64,000 nucleotides of DNA from Lysinibacillus pinottii. Lineage in GTDB: Bacteria; Bacillota; Bacilli; Bacillales_A; Planococcaceae. Every line of letters starts with the position of its first letter. The first letter of the stretch is position 1. The translations under genes were made by a program, and so were the position numbers. This document shows, one piece after another, positions 16,649 to 24,200 of this stretch. The notes below the pieces were generated by a model. That model saw only the letters and a list, made by a program, of their open reading frames with translations, did not search any database and was not told where the DNA came from. The DNA lies in NCBI RefSeq assembly GCF_024753545.1, contig NZ_JANTOO010000013.1, positions 1 through 64,000 on the forward strand, written 5' to 3'.

Positions 16649-17805
16649 TTGACCTCCATCCCATCATTTTTGACTAATGTAATCGTACGTAACCCTTCGA
16701 TGGAGGTTGTGCCTGCTAATGCAATGGAAACCTTTAATTCATCATAGATATTTGTCATGACTCTTTCGACACCCTGTTGTCCTTCAAGGGCTAGACCATA
16801 GATGAAGGGCCGCCCAATTGCCACAGCATCAGCTCCTAAAGCAAGCGCCTTTAAGGCATCCATCCCGCGATATACACCGCTATCTAAAATAATAGGGATT
16901 TGTCCTTTGACAGCACTCACGATGGAGGGAAGGGCATCAAGTGACCCAATAACACCGTCTAATTGTCGGCCGCCATGGTTCGATACGATAATACCGTCAA
17001 CCCCATTTACAATTGCTAGCTTTGCGTCTTCAGGATGTAGAATTCCCTTTAATAATATAGGGAGATTTGTACGCCGTTTTAATTCACGAACATGCTCCCA
17101 ATTGAGTGTAGGGTGGAAGACATTTTGCAAGACGCCTTGTACATACGATTCAAATGAATCATTAGGCAAAGAAGCCATAAAGACAGGATCATTTATGTAA
17201 TTTCCTTTTGCGTAGCCTAGCTTTAATGGTGAAAATTGATTGCGTACATCTTCTTCTCGCCACCCAAGCATTACTGTATCGACTGTTAAAACAATGGCTT
17301 CAAAGCCTGCTGACTCTGCTCGTGCGGCCATACTAAATGCAATTTCCTCATTTGTAGACCAATACAATTGAAACCATTTTGTTGCTGAAGGGGCAGCTTC
17401 GGCAACATCTTCGAGTGCATAGGTGGAGACTGTGCTTTGAATATAGGGCATATTTAATTGCTGGGCAGCGCGTACAGCGGCAAGTTCACCTTCCTCGTGA
17501 ACCATTCCGTTCATGCCTACAGGTGCAAAGAGCAATGGTGTTGGATATGTTTTTCCGAATAAATTAATGGATGTATGAACGTTTGAAACATCATTTAAAA
17601 AGCGGGGAACAATGGAGTACTTTTCAAAAGCTGAACGATTATTGCGTAATGTTTGTTCACCGCCAGCTCCTGAGCGAATGTAGCCGAATGGTCCGGCGGG
17701 AATTTTTTCCGCTACTGCTTTTTCTAAATCTGCAAAGCAAATGGGGAAGGGCGCTTGGGCAGTGATATTTTTTAAGAGTAGGTCACCATCAGTTGTATTT
17801 GTCAT
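16645..17805 (-). CDS. FMN-dependent alpha-hydroxyacid oxidase/dehydrogenase (lactate 2-monooxygenase-like)
   Basis: 386 residues. Oxidises an L-2-hydroxyacid to the 2-oxoacid (or, for lactate monooxygenase, to acid plus CO2) using FMN. FMN-site segments LLFAPVGMNGMVH, YIQSTVSTY, FQLYWSTN and TVDTVMLGWREED are visible, then the phosphate-binding lysine in PILLKGI. SNHGGRQLDG supplies the catalytic His and substrate Arg, and LDSGVYRGMDALKALALGADAVAIGRP closes the barrel. It lies between a crotonase (14-bp gap) and a CoA-transferase (4-bp overlap) in the SAM-controlled operon. By analogy it could turn 2-hydroxy-4-methylthiobutyrate into the keto acid that MtnE (22097) aminates to methionine, but that substrate is inference. 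Confidence 0.85.
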   Translation of the reverse strand: MTNTTDGDLLLKNITAQAPFPICFADLEKAVAEKIPAGPFGYIRSGAGGEQTLRNNRSAFEKYSIVPRFLNDVSNVHTSINLFGKTYPTPLLFAPVGMNGMVHEEGELAAVRAAQQLNMPYIQSTVSTYALEDVAEAAPSATKWFQLYWSTNEEIAFSMAARAESAGFEAIVLTVDTVMLGWREEDVRNQFSPLKLGYAKGNYINDPVFMASLPNDSFESYVQGVLQNVFHPTLNWEHVRELKRRTNLPILLKGILHPEDAKLAIVNGVDGIIVSNHGGRQLDGVIGSLDALPSIVSAVKGQIPIILDSGVYRGMDALKALALGADAVAIGRPFIYGLALEGQQGVERVMTNIYDELKVSIALAGTTSIEGLRTITLVKNDGMEVK

Positions 17806-17819
17806 CGTTACTACCTCAC

Positions 17820-18599
17820 TTATTTATTGAAAATAGGCTTTCTTTTATTTAAAAAAGCTTGAATACCTTCGTTATAATCATCAGAACTAAATGAATCGAG
17901 AATCAATTGAGCCAGTTCATCACTCTCTTCATTTTCACCATCCACAATAGCTTGAATTATTTTTTTACTACCTGCATTGGCAATAGGTGATTTCTTTAAA
18001 AGATGCTCTGCAAAATGCAAAGTGGCATTTTCAATTTCCTGCGGCTCATGAAGGGCAGTAATCAAACCAATGCTTTTTCCTTCCTCCGCTGTAAAAATGT
18101 TTGCTGTGTATAAAATCTCTTTAGCCTTCGCGACACCCACAATATTTATAAGTCGTTTAGTGCTTTCAGGATTATAGACAATCCCAATGTTCGCAGCGGT
18201 AATGCCAAGCTTACTCTTTGGTGTTGCCAATCTAAAGTCACATGCATTGGCTAACTCTAAGCCGCCGCCAATCGCTAAGCCCTGAATCATGGCAATCGTA
18301 GGATGTGGAAATTTATAGAGGACATCAATGGTCTTTAAAGCTAGATTATTATAGGCTTTAGCATTATCTGACGCATAGCGGATATCTAAAAATTCACTAA
18401 TATCTGCGCCTGAGGAAAAGGCGACTTCATTGACACCCCGTACAATTAATAGCTTGATAGACATATCTGTACGTAACTCTTCTAGCTCGTCTATGATCGC
18501 TTGGAACATTGCTCTCGATAAAGAATTCCGTTTGTCGGGACGGTTTAACACTAGCGTTGCGATATAGCCGTTTTTCTCTACATAAATCTCAGTTGCCAT
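17820..18599 (-). CDS. Crotonase-superfamily protein lacking the second hydratase glutamate
   Basis: 259 residues. The oxyanion-hole segment SSGADISEF and GGGLELANACD (Glu115) are present. At the position of the second catalytic glutamate of enoyl-CoA hydratases (20 residues later) there is Ala135, in TAANIGIVYNPESTKRL, and the usual PGAGGTQRL is altered. So it is probably not a simple hydratase; isomerase, decarboxylase, hydrolase or dehalogenase-type chemistry is equally possible. An AGGAGG ribosome binding site precedes the ATG. It follows metP by 13 bp and so is read from the SAM riboswitch promoter. Confidence 0.83.
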   Translation of the reverse strand: MATEIYVEKNGYIATLVLNRPDKRNSLSRAMFQAIIDELEELRTDMSIKLLIVRGVNEVAFSSGADISEFLDIRYASDNAKAYNNLALKTIDVLYKFPHPTIAMIQGLAIGGGLELANACDFRLATPKSKLGITAANIGIVYNPESTKRLINIVGVAKAKEILYTANIFTAEEGKSIGLITALHEPQEIENATLHFAEHLLKKSPIANAGSKKIIQAIVDGENEESDELAQLILDSFSSDDYNEGIQAFLNKRKPIFNK

Positions 18600-18612
18600 G
18601 GATATCTTCCTC

Positions 18613-19275
18613 CTAGTCTTTCTTCAATTTGGCTGAAATGCGGTTGCCTATGGATTGTATGCTTTGTACAAGGATGATTAAAATAAACACCGTTGCATAC
18701 ATGACATCTACCTCGTAGCGTAAATGACCATAACGGTAAGCGAGGTCGCCTAAACCACCAGCACCAACCATTCCCGCCATTGCTGTTGCGCCAATCAATC
18801 CAATTGTAGCAATCGTTAAGCCTAAAATAATGGATGGGCGTGCTTCACGTAATAATACATGCCAAATGATATGGCGACGTTTAATACCCATGGCTGTGTA
18901 GGCTTCGATAACGCCAGAATCAACCTCTAAAAGCGCTGACTCCATCAGTCTTGCAATATAAGGAGCTGTATAAACTACAAGCGGAACAATAACGCCTTTA
19001 ACACCAATCGTTGTACCGACGATAACCTTTGTAAAAGGTAAAATGAAGAATAGTAAGATGATGAATGGCACTGAACGGATAATATTGATGATTAAATTAA
19101 ATAATTGATAGAAAAATTTATTTTCAAAGGATTGACCAGGTCGTGTTAAAACAATTAAAAGACCTAAAGGTATACCGATTAGAATGGAAAAGAATAATGA
19201 AATTCCGACCATTTGAAATGTTTCGATAATTGCTTTGCCAACAACCTCAGACCAATCATGAAAGAAATTATTCAT
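18613..19275 (-). CDS. metP: Methionine ABC transporter permease
   Basis: 220 residues, five or six transmembrane helices (first MVGISLFFSILIGIPLGLLIVL, then LIINIIRSVPFIILLFFILP). The EAA-type loop that contacts the ATPase is seen at EAYTAMGIKRRHIIWHVLL, and the signature ATIGLIGATAMAGMVGAGGLGDLA is typical of MetI/MetP. It overlaps the end of metN by 8 bp. Together with MetN and MetQ it imports methionine (and probably methionine sulfoxide or D-methionine). The SAM riboswitch upstream fits this role. Confidence 0.92.
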   Translation of the reverse strand: MNNFFHDWSEVVGKAIIETFQMVGISLFFSILIGIPLGLLIVLTRPGQSFENKFFYQLFNLIINIIRSVPFIILLFFILPFTKVIVGTTIGVKGVIVPLVVYTAPYIARLMESALLEVDSGVIEAYTAMGIKRRHIIWHVLLREARPSIILGLTIATIGLIGATAMAGMVGAGGLGDLAYRYGHLRYEVDVMYATVFILIILVQSIQSIGNRISAKLKKD

Positions 19276-20293
19276 GGAATTCTCCTCCTAACTCTTCAAC
19301 AGTAACGCCATTCTCTGCAAAATAGGTTAGCGCTTTTTGAACAATGCTTGGCTCTCCGTTTAAATGCACCACAATATTACCGACAATGCCGTTTTTTAAT
19401 TCAATAATATTGGCTGTTAGGATGTTTGGTTGTACATCATATACTTTGCTGACTTCAGCTAATAATGGCTTCCCAGTACTTTCCCCAAGAAATGTTAAAC
19501 GAATGACACTACCTGAAACATTTAGCTGCTCAATAAGAGAAGGAGTTAAGTTACGCTGTGAAATGGTACTTAAAAACTTTCTTGTAGTAGGGTGTTGGGG
19601 CTTTGCAAAGAGCTCAATAGCCGTACCAAATTCAACTACTTTCCCGGCCTCTAGAACAGATACCTCATCACATATTTTCTGAATAACATTCATTTCATGT
19701 GTAATCAGTAGGATTGTAATTCCTAATTCACGATTAATTTTTAACAATAGTTCAAGAATGGCCTCTGTCGTTTCAGGATCAAGGGCACTTGTTGCTTCAT
19801 CACTAAGTAAAATCTCTGGCTCTTGCGCTAGAGCGCGTGCAATTGCGACACGTTGCTTTTGTCCACCTGAAAGCTGATTGGGGTAGCTATCTAGCTTTTC
19901 TGTTAAACCTACAATTTCGGCATATTTAGCCACACGATTTTGGACTTCTGTTTCGTTATAACCAAGTAGCTTTAAGGGAACCGCAATATTGTTATAAACT
20001 GTTGCTGTCTTTAAGAGATTAAAATGTTGAAAAATCATGCCAATCTTTTGCCGTGTTTGACGTAAGTCATGAAGTGAAAGGGTAGTAATATCCACATTAT
20101 CAATCAAAACCTTGCCTGCTGAGGGACGCTCTAGTAAATTAACACAACGAATAAGCGTACTTTTACCGGCACCACTATACCCAATTACACCATGAATTTG
20201 TCCTTTTTTTACATGAAGATTAATTCCGTCCACTGCCTTAATACTGCCTTTTTTCGTCTTATATTCTTTTGATATATTTTGTAATTGAATCAT
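19268..20293 (-). CDS. metN: Methionine ABC transporter ATP-binding protein
   Basis: 341 residues. Walker A is GYSGAGKS, the ABC signature LSGGQKQRVAIARAL, Walker B ILLSDEATSALD, and the H-loop ITHEM. The C-terminal ~90 residues form the NIL-type regulatory domain known from MetN (TFLGESTGKPLLAEVSKVYD to the end), which senses intracellular methionine. AAGGAGCAA ribosome binding site. A 104-bp gap with a hairpin separates it from metQ upstream, a common arrangement that lets the binding protein be made in excess. Confidence 0.95.
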   Translation of the reverse strand: MIQLQNISKEYKTKKGSIKAVDGINLHVKKGQIHGVIGYSGAGKSTLIRCVNLLERPSAGKVLIDNVDITTLSLHDLRQTRQKIGMIFQHFNLLKTATVYNNIAVPLKLLGYNETEVQNRVAKYAEIVGLTEKLDSYPNQLSGGQKQRVAIARALAQEPEILLSDEATSALDPETTEAILELLLKINRELGITILLITHEMNVIQKICDEVSVLEAGKVVEFGTAIELFAKPQHPTTRKFLSTISQRNLTPSLIEQLNVSGSVIRLTFLGESTGKPLLAEVSKVYDVQPNILTANIIELKNGIVGNIVVHLNGEPSIVQKALTYFAENGVTVEELGGEFHE

Positions 20294-20329
20294 CAGATTA
20301 CTTGCTCCTTTCTTAGCTTCTAAAAAGCA

Positions 20330-20370
20330 AGAATCTGCGCGATTTCCATAGTGGACAATTGGCAGATTCT
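20330..20370 (-). other. Intercistronic hairpin between metQ and metN
   Basis: AGAATCTGC (20330-20338) and GCAGATTCT (20362-20370) are perfect inverted arms 23 nt apart, with no strong T tract. Probably an mRNA-stability or partial-attenuation element that raises metQ output over metNP. Confidence 0.5.
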
Positions 20371-20397
20371 CAGCCTTATATCAGCTTTTGGCATGTA

Positions 20398-21228
20398 TTA
20401 CCAGCTAGGGATTACAGAACCTTTGAATTCCTCTTCAATGAATTGGCGCACTTCATCAGACTGGTAAGCCTCAACGAATTTTTTAATTGTTGGGTCATTT
20501 TCATTTTCAGCACGAACGACAATGTAGTTCACATATGGAGAGTCAGTAGATTCTAAAAGAATAGAGTCCTCTTGTGGATTAATGCCAGCTTCCAGCGCAA
20601 AGTTCGTATTAATAGCAGCTACATCTACTTCACTAAGCTGCTTAGGAATTTGTGCGGCTTCTAATTCTATGAATTTTAAATTCTTTTTGTTTTCTTCCAC
20701 GTCACGAACAGATGCTGTTAAGTCCGCTCCATCTTTTAATTTAATATAGCCTGCCTCTTGTAAAACAAAGAGAGCTCGCGCTCCATTTGTTGGGTCATTC
20801 GGTAAGCCAAATGTTGCGCCTTCAGGAACGTCATCCAATGATTTATATTTTTCAGAGTAAATCCCCATAGGATTTAAAATTGTTTTGCCAACTGGTACTA
20901 AATCTGTATCGTGATCTTTATTAAAAGTATCGAGGAAAGGTTTATGCTGATAGCTGTTTGCATCAAGATCTCCTTCAGCTAAGGATGTATTGGGTAAAAC
21001 ATAATCAGAAAAAGATTTTAGTTCTACTTCTAGCCCCTTTTCCTTTGCGACTTTAGCAGCTACCTCTGCAATTTGCTCATGAGGTCCTGAAGTGACACCC
21101 ACGACAATTTTATTTTCATCGATAGCGTCGCTTTTTCCTGTACTATCTTCTTTAGAGCCACAGCCCGCTAGTGCTGCTACTAATGTAAGACTTGCTAAAC
21201 CTACTAAAAATTTATTTTTCTTCTTCAT
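20398..21228 (-). CDS. metQ: Methionine-binding lipoprotein
   Basis: 276 residues, NlpA/MetQ family. Lipoprotein signal peptide: KKKN, hydrophobic LVGLASLTLVAAL, lipobox ALAGC with the lipidated Cys at residue 23. The mature part has the family landmarks TSGPHEQIAEVAAKVAKEKG, LDANSYQHKPFLD, LVPVGKTILNPMGIYS, FGLPNDPTNGARAL and DSPYVNYIVVR. The ATG at 21228 follows GAGGT; an in-frame ATG 15 bp upstream would spoil the signal peptide. First gene of the SAM-riboswitch transcript. Anchored outside the membrane, it hands methionine to MetP. Confidence 0.95.
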   Translation of the reverse strand: MKKKNKFLVGLASLTLVAALAGCGSKEDSTGKSDAIDENKIVVGVTSGPHEQIAEVAAKVAKEKGLEVELKSFSDYVLPNTSLAEGDLDANSYQHKPFLDTFNKDHDTDLVPVGKTILNPMGIYSEKYKSLDDVPEGATFGLPNDPTNGARALFVLQEAGYIKLKDGADLTASVRDVEENKKNLKFIELEAAQIPKQLSEVDVAAINTNFALEAGINPQEDSILLESTDSPYVNYIVVRAENENDPTIKKFVEAYQSDEVRQFIEEEFKGSVIPSW

Positions 21229-21270
21229 GAAAACTACCTCCAAAAATTGTTTTATCGGTTTTTTGAAAAT

Positions 21271-21423
21271 AAAAAAACTCTCTTATAAATTAAGAGAGGC
21301 TCATGAAAAAAAGTCCTCTCTTATCTATCAAACGAATTTCGTTTGCAGGATTTAGCACCTTCCTTCATAAAAGGAGGTTGCCGAGCTTCATAGGGCCAGT
21401 CCCTCAGCTACTCTTGATAAGAG
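21271..21423 (-). promoter_or_regulatory. SAM-I (S-box) riboswitch with terminator, controlling metQNP and downstream genes
   Basis: On the minus strand the S-box core is clear. CTCTTATC (P1, 21416-21423) is followed by GAGGGACTGGCCC, ATGAAGCTCGGCAACC and GGTGCTAAATCC, and P1 is closed by GATAAGAG (21318-21325). Downstream, CCTCTCTT can pair either with AAGAGAGG next to P1 (antiterminator) or with TAAGAGAG to form a hairpin followed by seven T (21271-21300). When SAM is bound P1 is kept and the terminator forms, so transcription is off in methionine sufficiency. This is the standard OFF-switch arrangement. Confidence 0.95.
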
Positions 21424-21545
21424 ATTCATATTATATTTTTGTATTTCCGATAGAACTAATATAATTTATAGGGTATAGTAAGTCAATAAATATTTTTGAA
21501 ATTTTTTATATTGTTATAATATTTTGTCGCGAAGGAGGGGGAAGA

Positions 21546-22049
21546 ATGCCAGTAAGAGTTAATTATGGCATAGGTTCATTTGGTAAGGTGATTAGTGCAC
21601 GTCTTCTCATGGGGACAGACATCATTGAAGGAATAGAGGCACTTTGTGAAGAGAATAATATTGATTCAGCAACCATTATTAGTTGTATTGGTAGTTTTCA
21701 AAAAAGTAGCTTTGTTTATTTAGTACCCGATGAAACCTCCCACATTAAAGTTCGATTTAGTGATGTGGTAGAGAAAGAGGGGCCACTCGAGTTTATCCAA
21801 GGTTCAGGAGTGGTTTGTAAGCGTGATGCAGGATATGAAACGCATTTCCATGGTTCCATGAGTGATCAATGGGGAGTGGTTTCAGGCGGTCATTTTATAA
21901 AGGGCGGAAATATCGTCATAACAGCAGATGTAGTACTGGCAGAAGTGCAAGGCATTCAGCATATCCGTCAGATGGATGATGAAACAGGTCACGTACAATT
22001 TTATCCATTAGAACATGTGTTAGATTTTCCAAGGGAAATTGAAAAATAG
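21546..22049 (+). CDS. PPC (DUF296) domain protein
   Basis: 167 residues, one domain, cytoplasmic. The PPC fold markers are GTDIIEGIEALCEENNID, IISCIGSFQKSSF, the central LEFIQGSGVV and the metal-site-like ETHFHGSMSD followed by GVVSGGHFI. In plants this domain is joined to AT-hooks. Bacterial stand-alone versions are trimeric proteins of unknown function, often annotated as DNA-binding without proof. AAGGAGGGGG ribosome binding site. It is transcribed away from the SAM riboswitch, so its promoter lies in the ~120 bp next to it. No direct functional evidence links it to methionine beyond position. Confidence 0.8.
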   Translation: MPVRVNYGIGSFGKVISARLLMGTDIIEGIEALCEENNIDSATIISCIGSFQKSSFVYLVPDETSHIKVRFSDVVEKEGPLEFIQGSGVVCKRDAGYETHFHGSMSDQWGVVSGGHFIKGGNIVITADVVLAEVQGIQHIRQMDDETGHVQFYPLEHVLDFPREIEK

Positions 22050-22050
22050 T

Positions 22051-22082
22051 AAGTCCTGTAGCTAGTGAAAGCTACAGGACTC
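22051..22082. terminator. Hairpin between convergent genes (PPC gene and mtnE)
   Basis: AGTCCTGTAGCT pairs perfectly with AGCTACAGGACT. T-richness is modest on both sides (TTACTATTTTTC on the minus side), so it may serve mainly mtnE. Confidence 0.6.
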
Positions 22083-22096
22083 TATATGGTTACATG

Positions 22097-23260
22097 TTAA
22101 AATAATTTCAATTGCTCAATTCTTTGGATGGCCTCTCGTAAACGTTCCTCGCTTACAAGCAAGCCAATACGCACATAGCCTTCCCCATATTGACCAAAGC
22201 CATTACCTGCGGCTACTGCAATATCAGCTTTGTCGAGCAATATATCGGCGAATTGTTCGCTTGTAAAACCTAATGGGACAGGGAGCCAGGCAAAGAAGGA
22301 GCCTTTTGGTGCTGTTACTTGCCAGCCAATTCTATGCGCTTCTTCGATTAGAACATTTCGACGACGCTCATAGGTAGCTCTTAGCTCATCTGCACATTCC
22401 TGTGAAGCTGTAAGGGCAATAGCTGCTGCTTGTTGAATAGCTGGAAATTGACTACAAAACAAATGATCCTGAATAAGATTAATCGCAGCAATTAAATCAG
22501 CATTACCAACAGCAAAGCCTATACGCCAACCTGCCATATTATAAGTTTTTGATAATGTGTACATTTCGATTCCAACTTCTTTTGCGCCATTGGCCTGTAA
22601 AAAGCTAATAGGCTTATTGCCATCAAATCCAATTGCACCATATGCAAAATCATGTGATACGATGATATTATGCTCCTTAGCAAAGCGAACAGTTTCTTCA
22701 AAAAATTCAAGTGTTGCTGTACCACCCGTAGGATTATTTGGGTAATTTAAGTACAGTAACTTGGCCTTTTCCTTAACTTCTTTAGGTAGGGCATCATAAT
22801 CAGGTAAGAAATGATTCTCAGCAAAAAGTGGCAACACTTCAAAATTTACATCACCTAATACAACACCTGATAAGTAGTCTGGATAGCCAGGGTCTGGTAA
22901 TAGCATTGTATCCCCTGGATTTAACACAGCCAAAGGTAGCTCAACAAGACCAATTTTTGTGCCACCAAGAATCGCTACTTCAGTATCGGGATTAATCTCC
23001 ACATCATATTCCCGTTTATAAAAGTCGGCAGCCGCTTGACGTAGTTCGGCGATACCACGAAATGGCGAATATTTGTGGTTTTGAGGATTTTCAGCTGCTC
23101 CCTGTAATGCTTGAATAATATGAGTAGGCGTAGGCTGGTCGGGATTTCCTTGACCAAGATTAATCACATCGCGTCCTTCTTCCAAGGCATTGTTTACTTT
23201 TTGGACAAGCGCCGCAAAAAATTGAGTGGGTAATTGCTGTAGTTTTTTCGAGAATTCCAT
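22097..23260 (-). CDS. mtnE: Aminotransferase MtnE (methionine salvage; 2-oxo-4-methylthiobutyrate to methionine)
   Basis: 387 residues, PLP fold type I. Motifs INLGQGNPDQPTP, YLNYPNNPTGG, SHDFAYGAIGFDGNKPISFLQ and the PLP-lysine block LSKTYNMAGWRIGFAVGN read very like B. subtilis MtnE (YkrV) from memory. The last step of methionine salvage is amination of the keto acid, usually with glutamine as donor. It is divergent from mtnU (95-bp gap), as in Bacillus. That gap holds no S-box. No other salvage genes (mtnK, A, W, X, B, D) are in the window. A general class I aminotransferase is the alternative reading. Confidence 0.88.
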   Translation of the reverse strand: MEFSKKLQQLPTQFFAALVQKVNNALEEGRDVINLGQGNPDQPTPTHIIQALQGAAENPQNHKYSPFRGIAELRQAAADFYKREYDVEINPDTEVAILGGTKIGLVELPLAVLNPGDTMLLPDPGYPDYLSGVVLGDVNFEVLPLFAENHFLPDYDALPKEVKEKAKLLYLNYPNNPTGGTATLEFFEETVRFAKEHNIIVSHDFAYGAIGFDGNKPISFLQANGAKEVGIEMYTLSKTYNMAGWRIGFAVGNADLIAAINLIQDHLFCSQFPAIQQAAAIALTASQECADELRATYERRRNVLIEEAHRIGWQVTAPKGSFFAWLPVPLGFTSEQFADILLDKADIAVAAGNGFGQYGEGYVRIGLLVSEERLREAIQRIEQLKLF

Positions 23261-23356
23261 GCATGATCACCTTTTTCAGAATATAATAATTATTATTAAA
23301 GAATATGAAGCAAATAGTATTACTTTTTTTGTTAATTGTCTATAGGAGGAATTATT

Positions 23357-24151
23357 ATGAAAATCGGTTGTATTCAGTTAAACATTGGCTTCGGCAAAGT
23401 AGAAGAAAATTTTACACGGGCGGAGGACAAGATTCGTGAAGCAGCAAAACTAGGGGCAGAAATTATTGTGCTACCGGAAATGTGGAATACAGGCTACGCA
23501 TTGGAGAAACTACCAGAATTGGCGGATGTCAATGGTGAGCGTTCAAAAGTATTTTTAGCTAACTTAGCGAAGGAGCTTAGTGTACATATTGTCGGTGGCT
23601 CCGTTTCCATAAAAAAGGACGACAAGTTTTACAATACGATGTATACATTTGATAACAATGGAGTACTTGTTGGGGAATATAGCAAGGCACATCTTTTTCG
23701 TTTAATGGACGAGCATCTTTATTTAGAGGCTGGAGATGATATGAATCGATTTGCGCTAGGACCAATTGAAGCGGCTGGTGTCATTTGCTATGATATTCGT
23801 TTCCCTGAGTGGTTACGTGCACATGCCCTCCAAGGAGCGAAGGTGCTGTTTGTACCAGCTCAATGGCCGACACCTAGAATCGATCATTGGAAAACATTGC
23901 TGCAAGCGCGAGCGATTGAAAACCAATGCTTTGTTATAGCAGTTAACCGTATTTCGAGAAAAGTAGAAAACTTTAATGGGCAATCGATGATTATTCAGCC
24001 ATGGGGTGAAGTGCTTTGGGTTGGTGCTGAAGACGAGGAAGTTGCAGTAATTGATGTGGATTTCTCCATAGTTGATGAAGTACGTGGAAGAATTCCTGTA
24101 TACGATGATCGTCGACCAGGACTTTATCAAGATGTTGTGGTGAAAGGATAA
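23357..24151 (+). CDS. mtnU: Nitrilase-family omega-amidase MtnU
   Basis: 264 residues, carbon-nitrogen hydrolase fold. The catalytic triad is readable: Glu41 (VLPEMWNTG), Lys110 (YSKAHLF) and Cys144 (GVICYDIRFPEW). The protein probably hydrolyses 2-oxoglutaramate left when MtnE uses glutamine as amino donor, pulling the transamination forward; this role is inferred from studied homologues and from the pairing with mtnE. The ATG at 23357 follows TAGGAGGA with good spacing, and the frame open upstream of it has no site. Terminator at 24158. Confidence 0.9.
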   Translation: MKIGCIQLNIGFGKVEENFTRAEDKIREAAKLGAEIIVLPEMWNTGYALEKLPELADVNGERSKVFLANLAKELSVHIVGGSVSIKKDDKFYNTMYTFDNNGVLVGEYSKAHLFRLMDEHLYLEAGDDMNRFALGPIEAAGVICYDIRFPEWLRAHALQGAKVLFVPAQWPTPRIDHWKTLLQARAIENQCFVIAVNRISRKVENFNGQSMIIQPWGEVLWVGAEDEEVAVIDVDFSIVDEVRGRIPVYDDRRPGLYQDVVVKG

Positions 24152-24157
24152 TGAGAT

Positions 24158-24200
24158 GGCACGTTGAAGGGGAGAGGCCTCTTGAACGTGCCTATTTTTT
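24158..24200 (+). terminator. Terminator of mtnU
   Basis: GGCACGTTGAAG pairs with the CTTGAACGTGCC arm, followed by TATTTTTTA. Confidence 0.8.

Noticed and set aside
23261..23356. S-box in the mtnE-mtnU intergenic gap
   Set aside because: Only 95 bp long and with no GAGGGA or GGTGCTAA elements.
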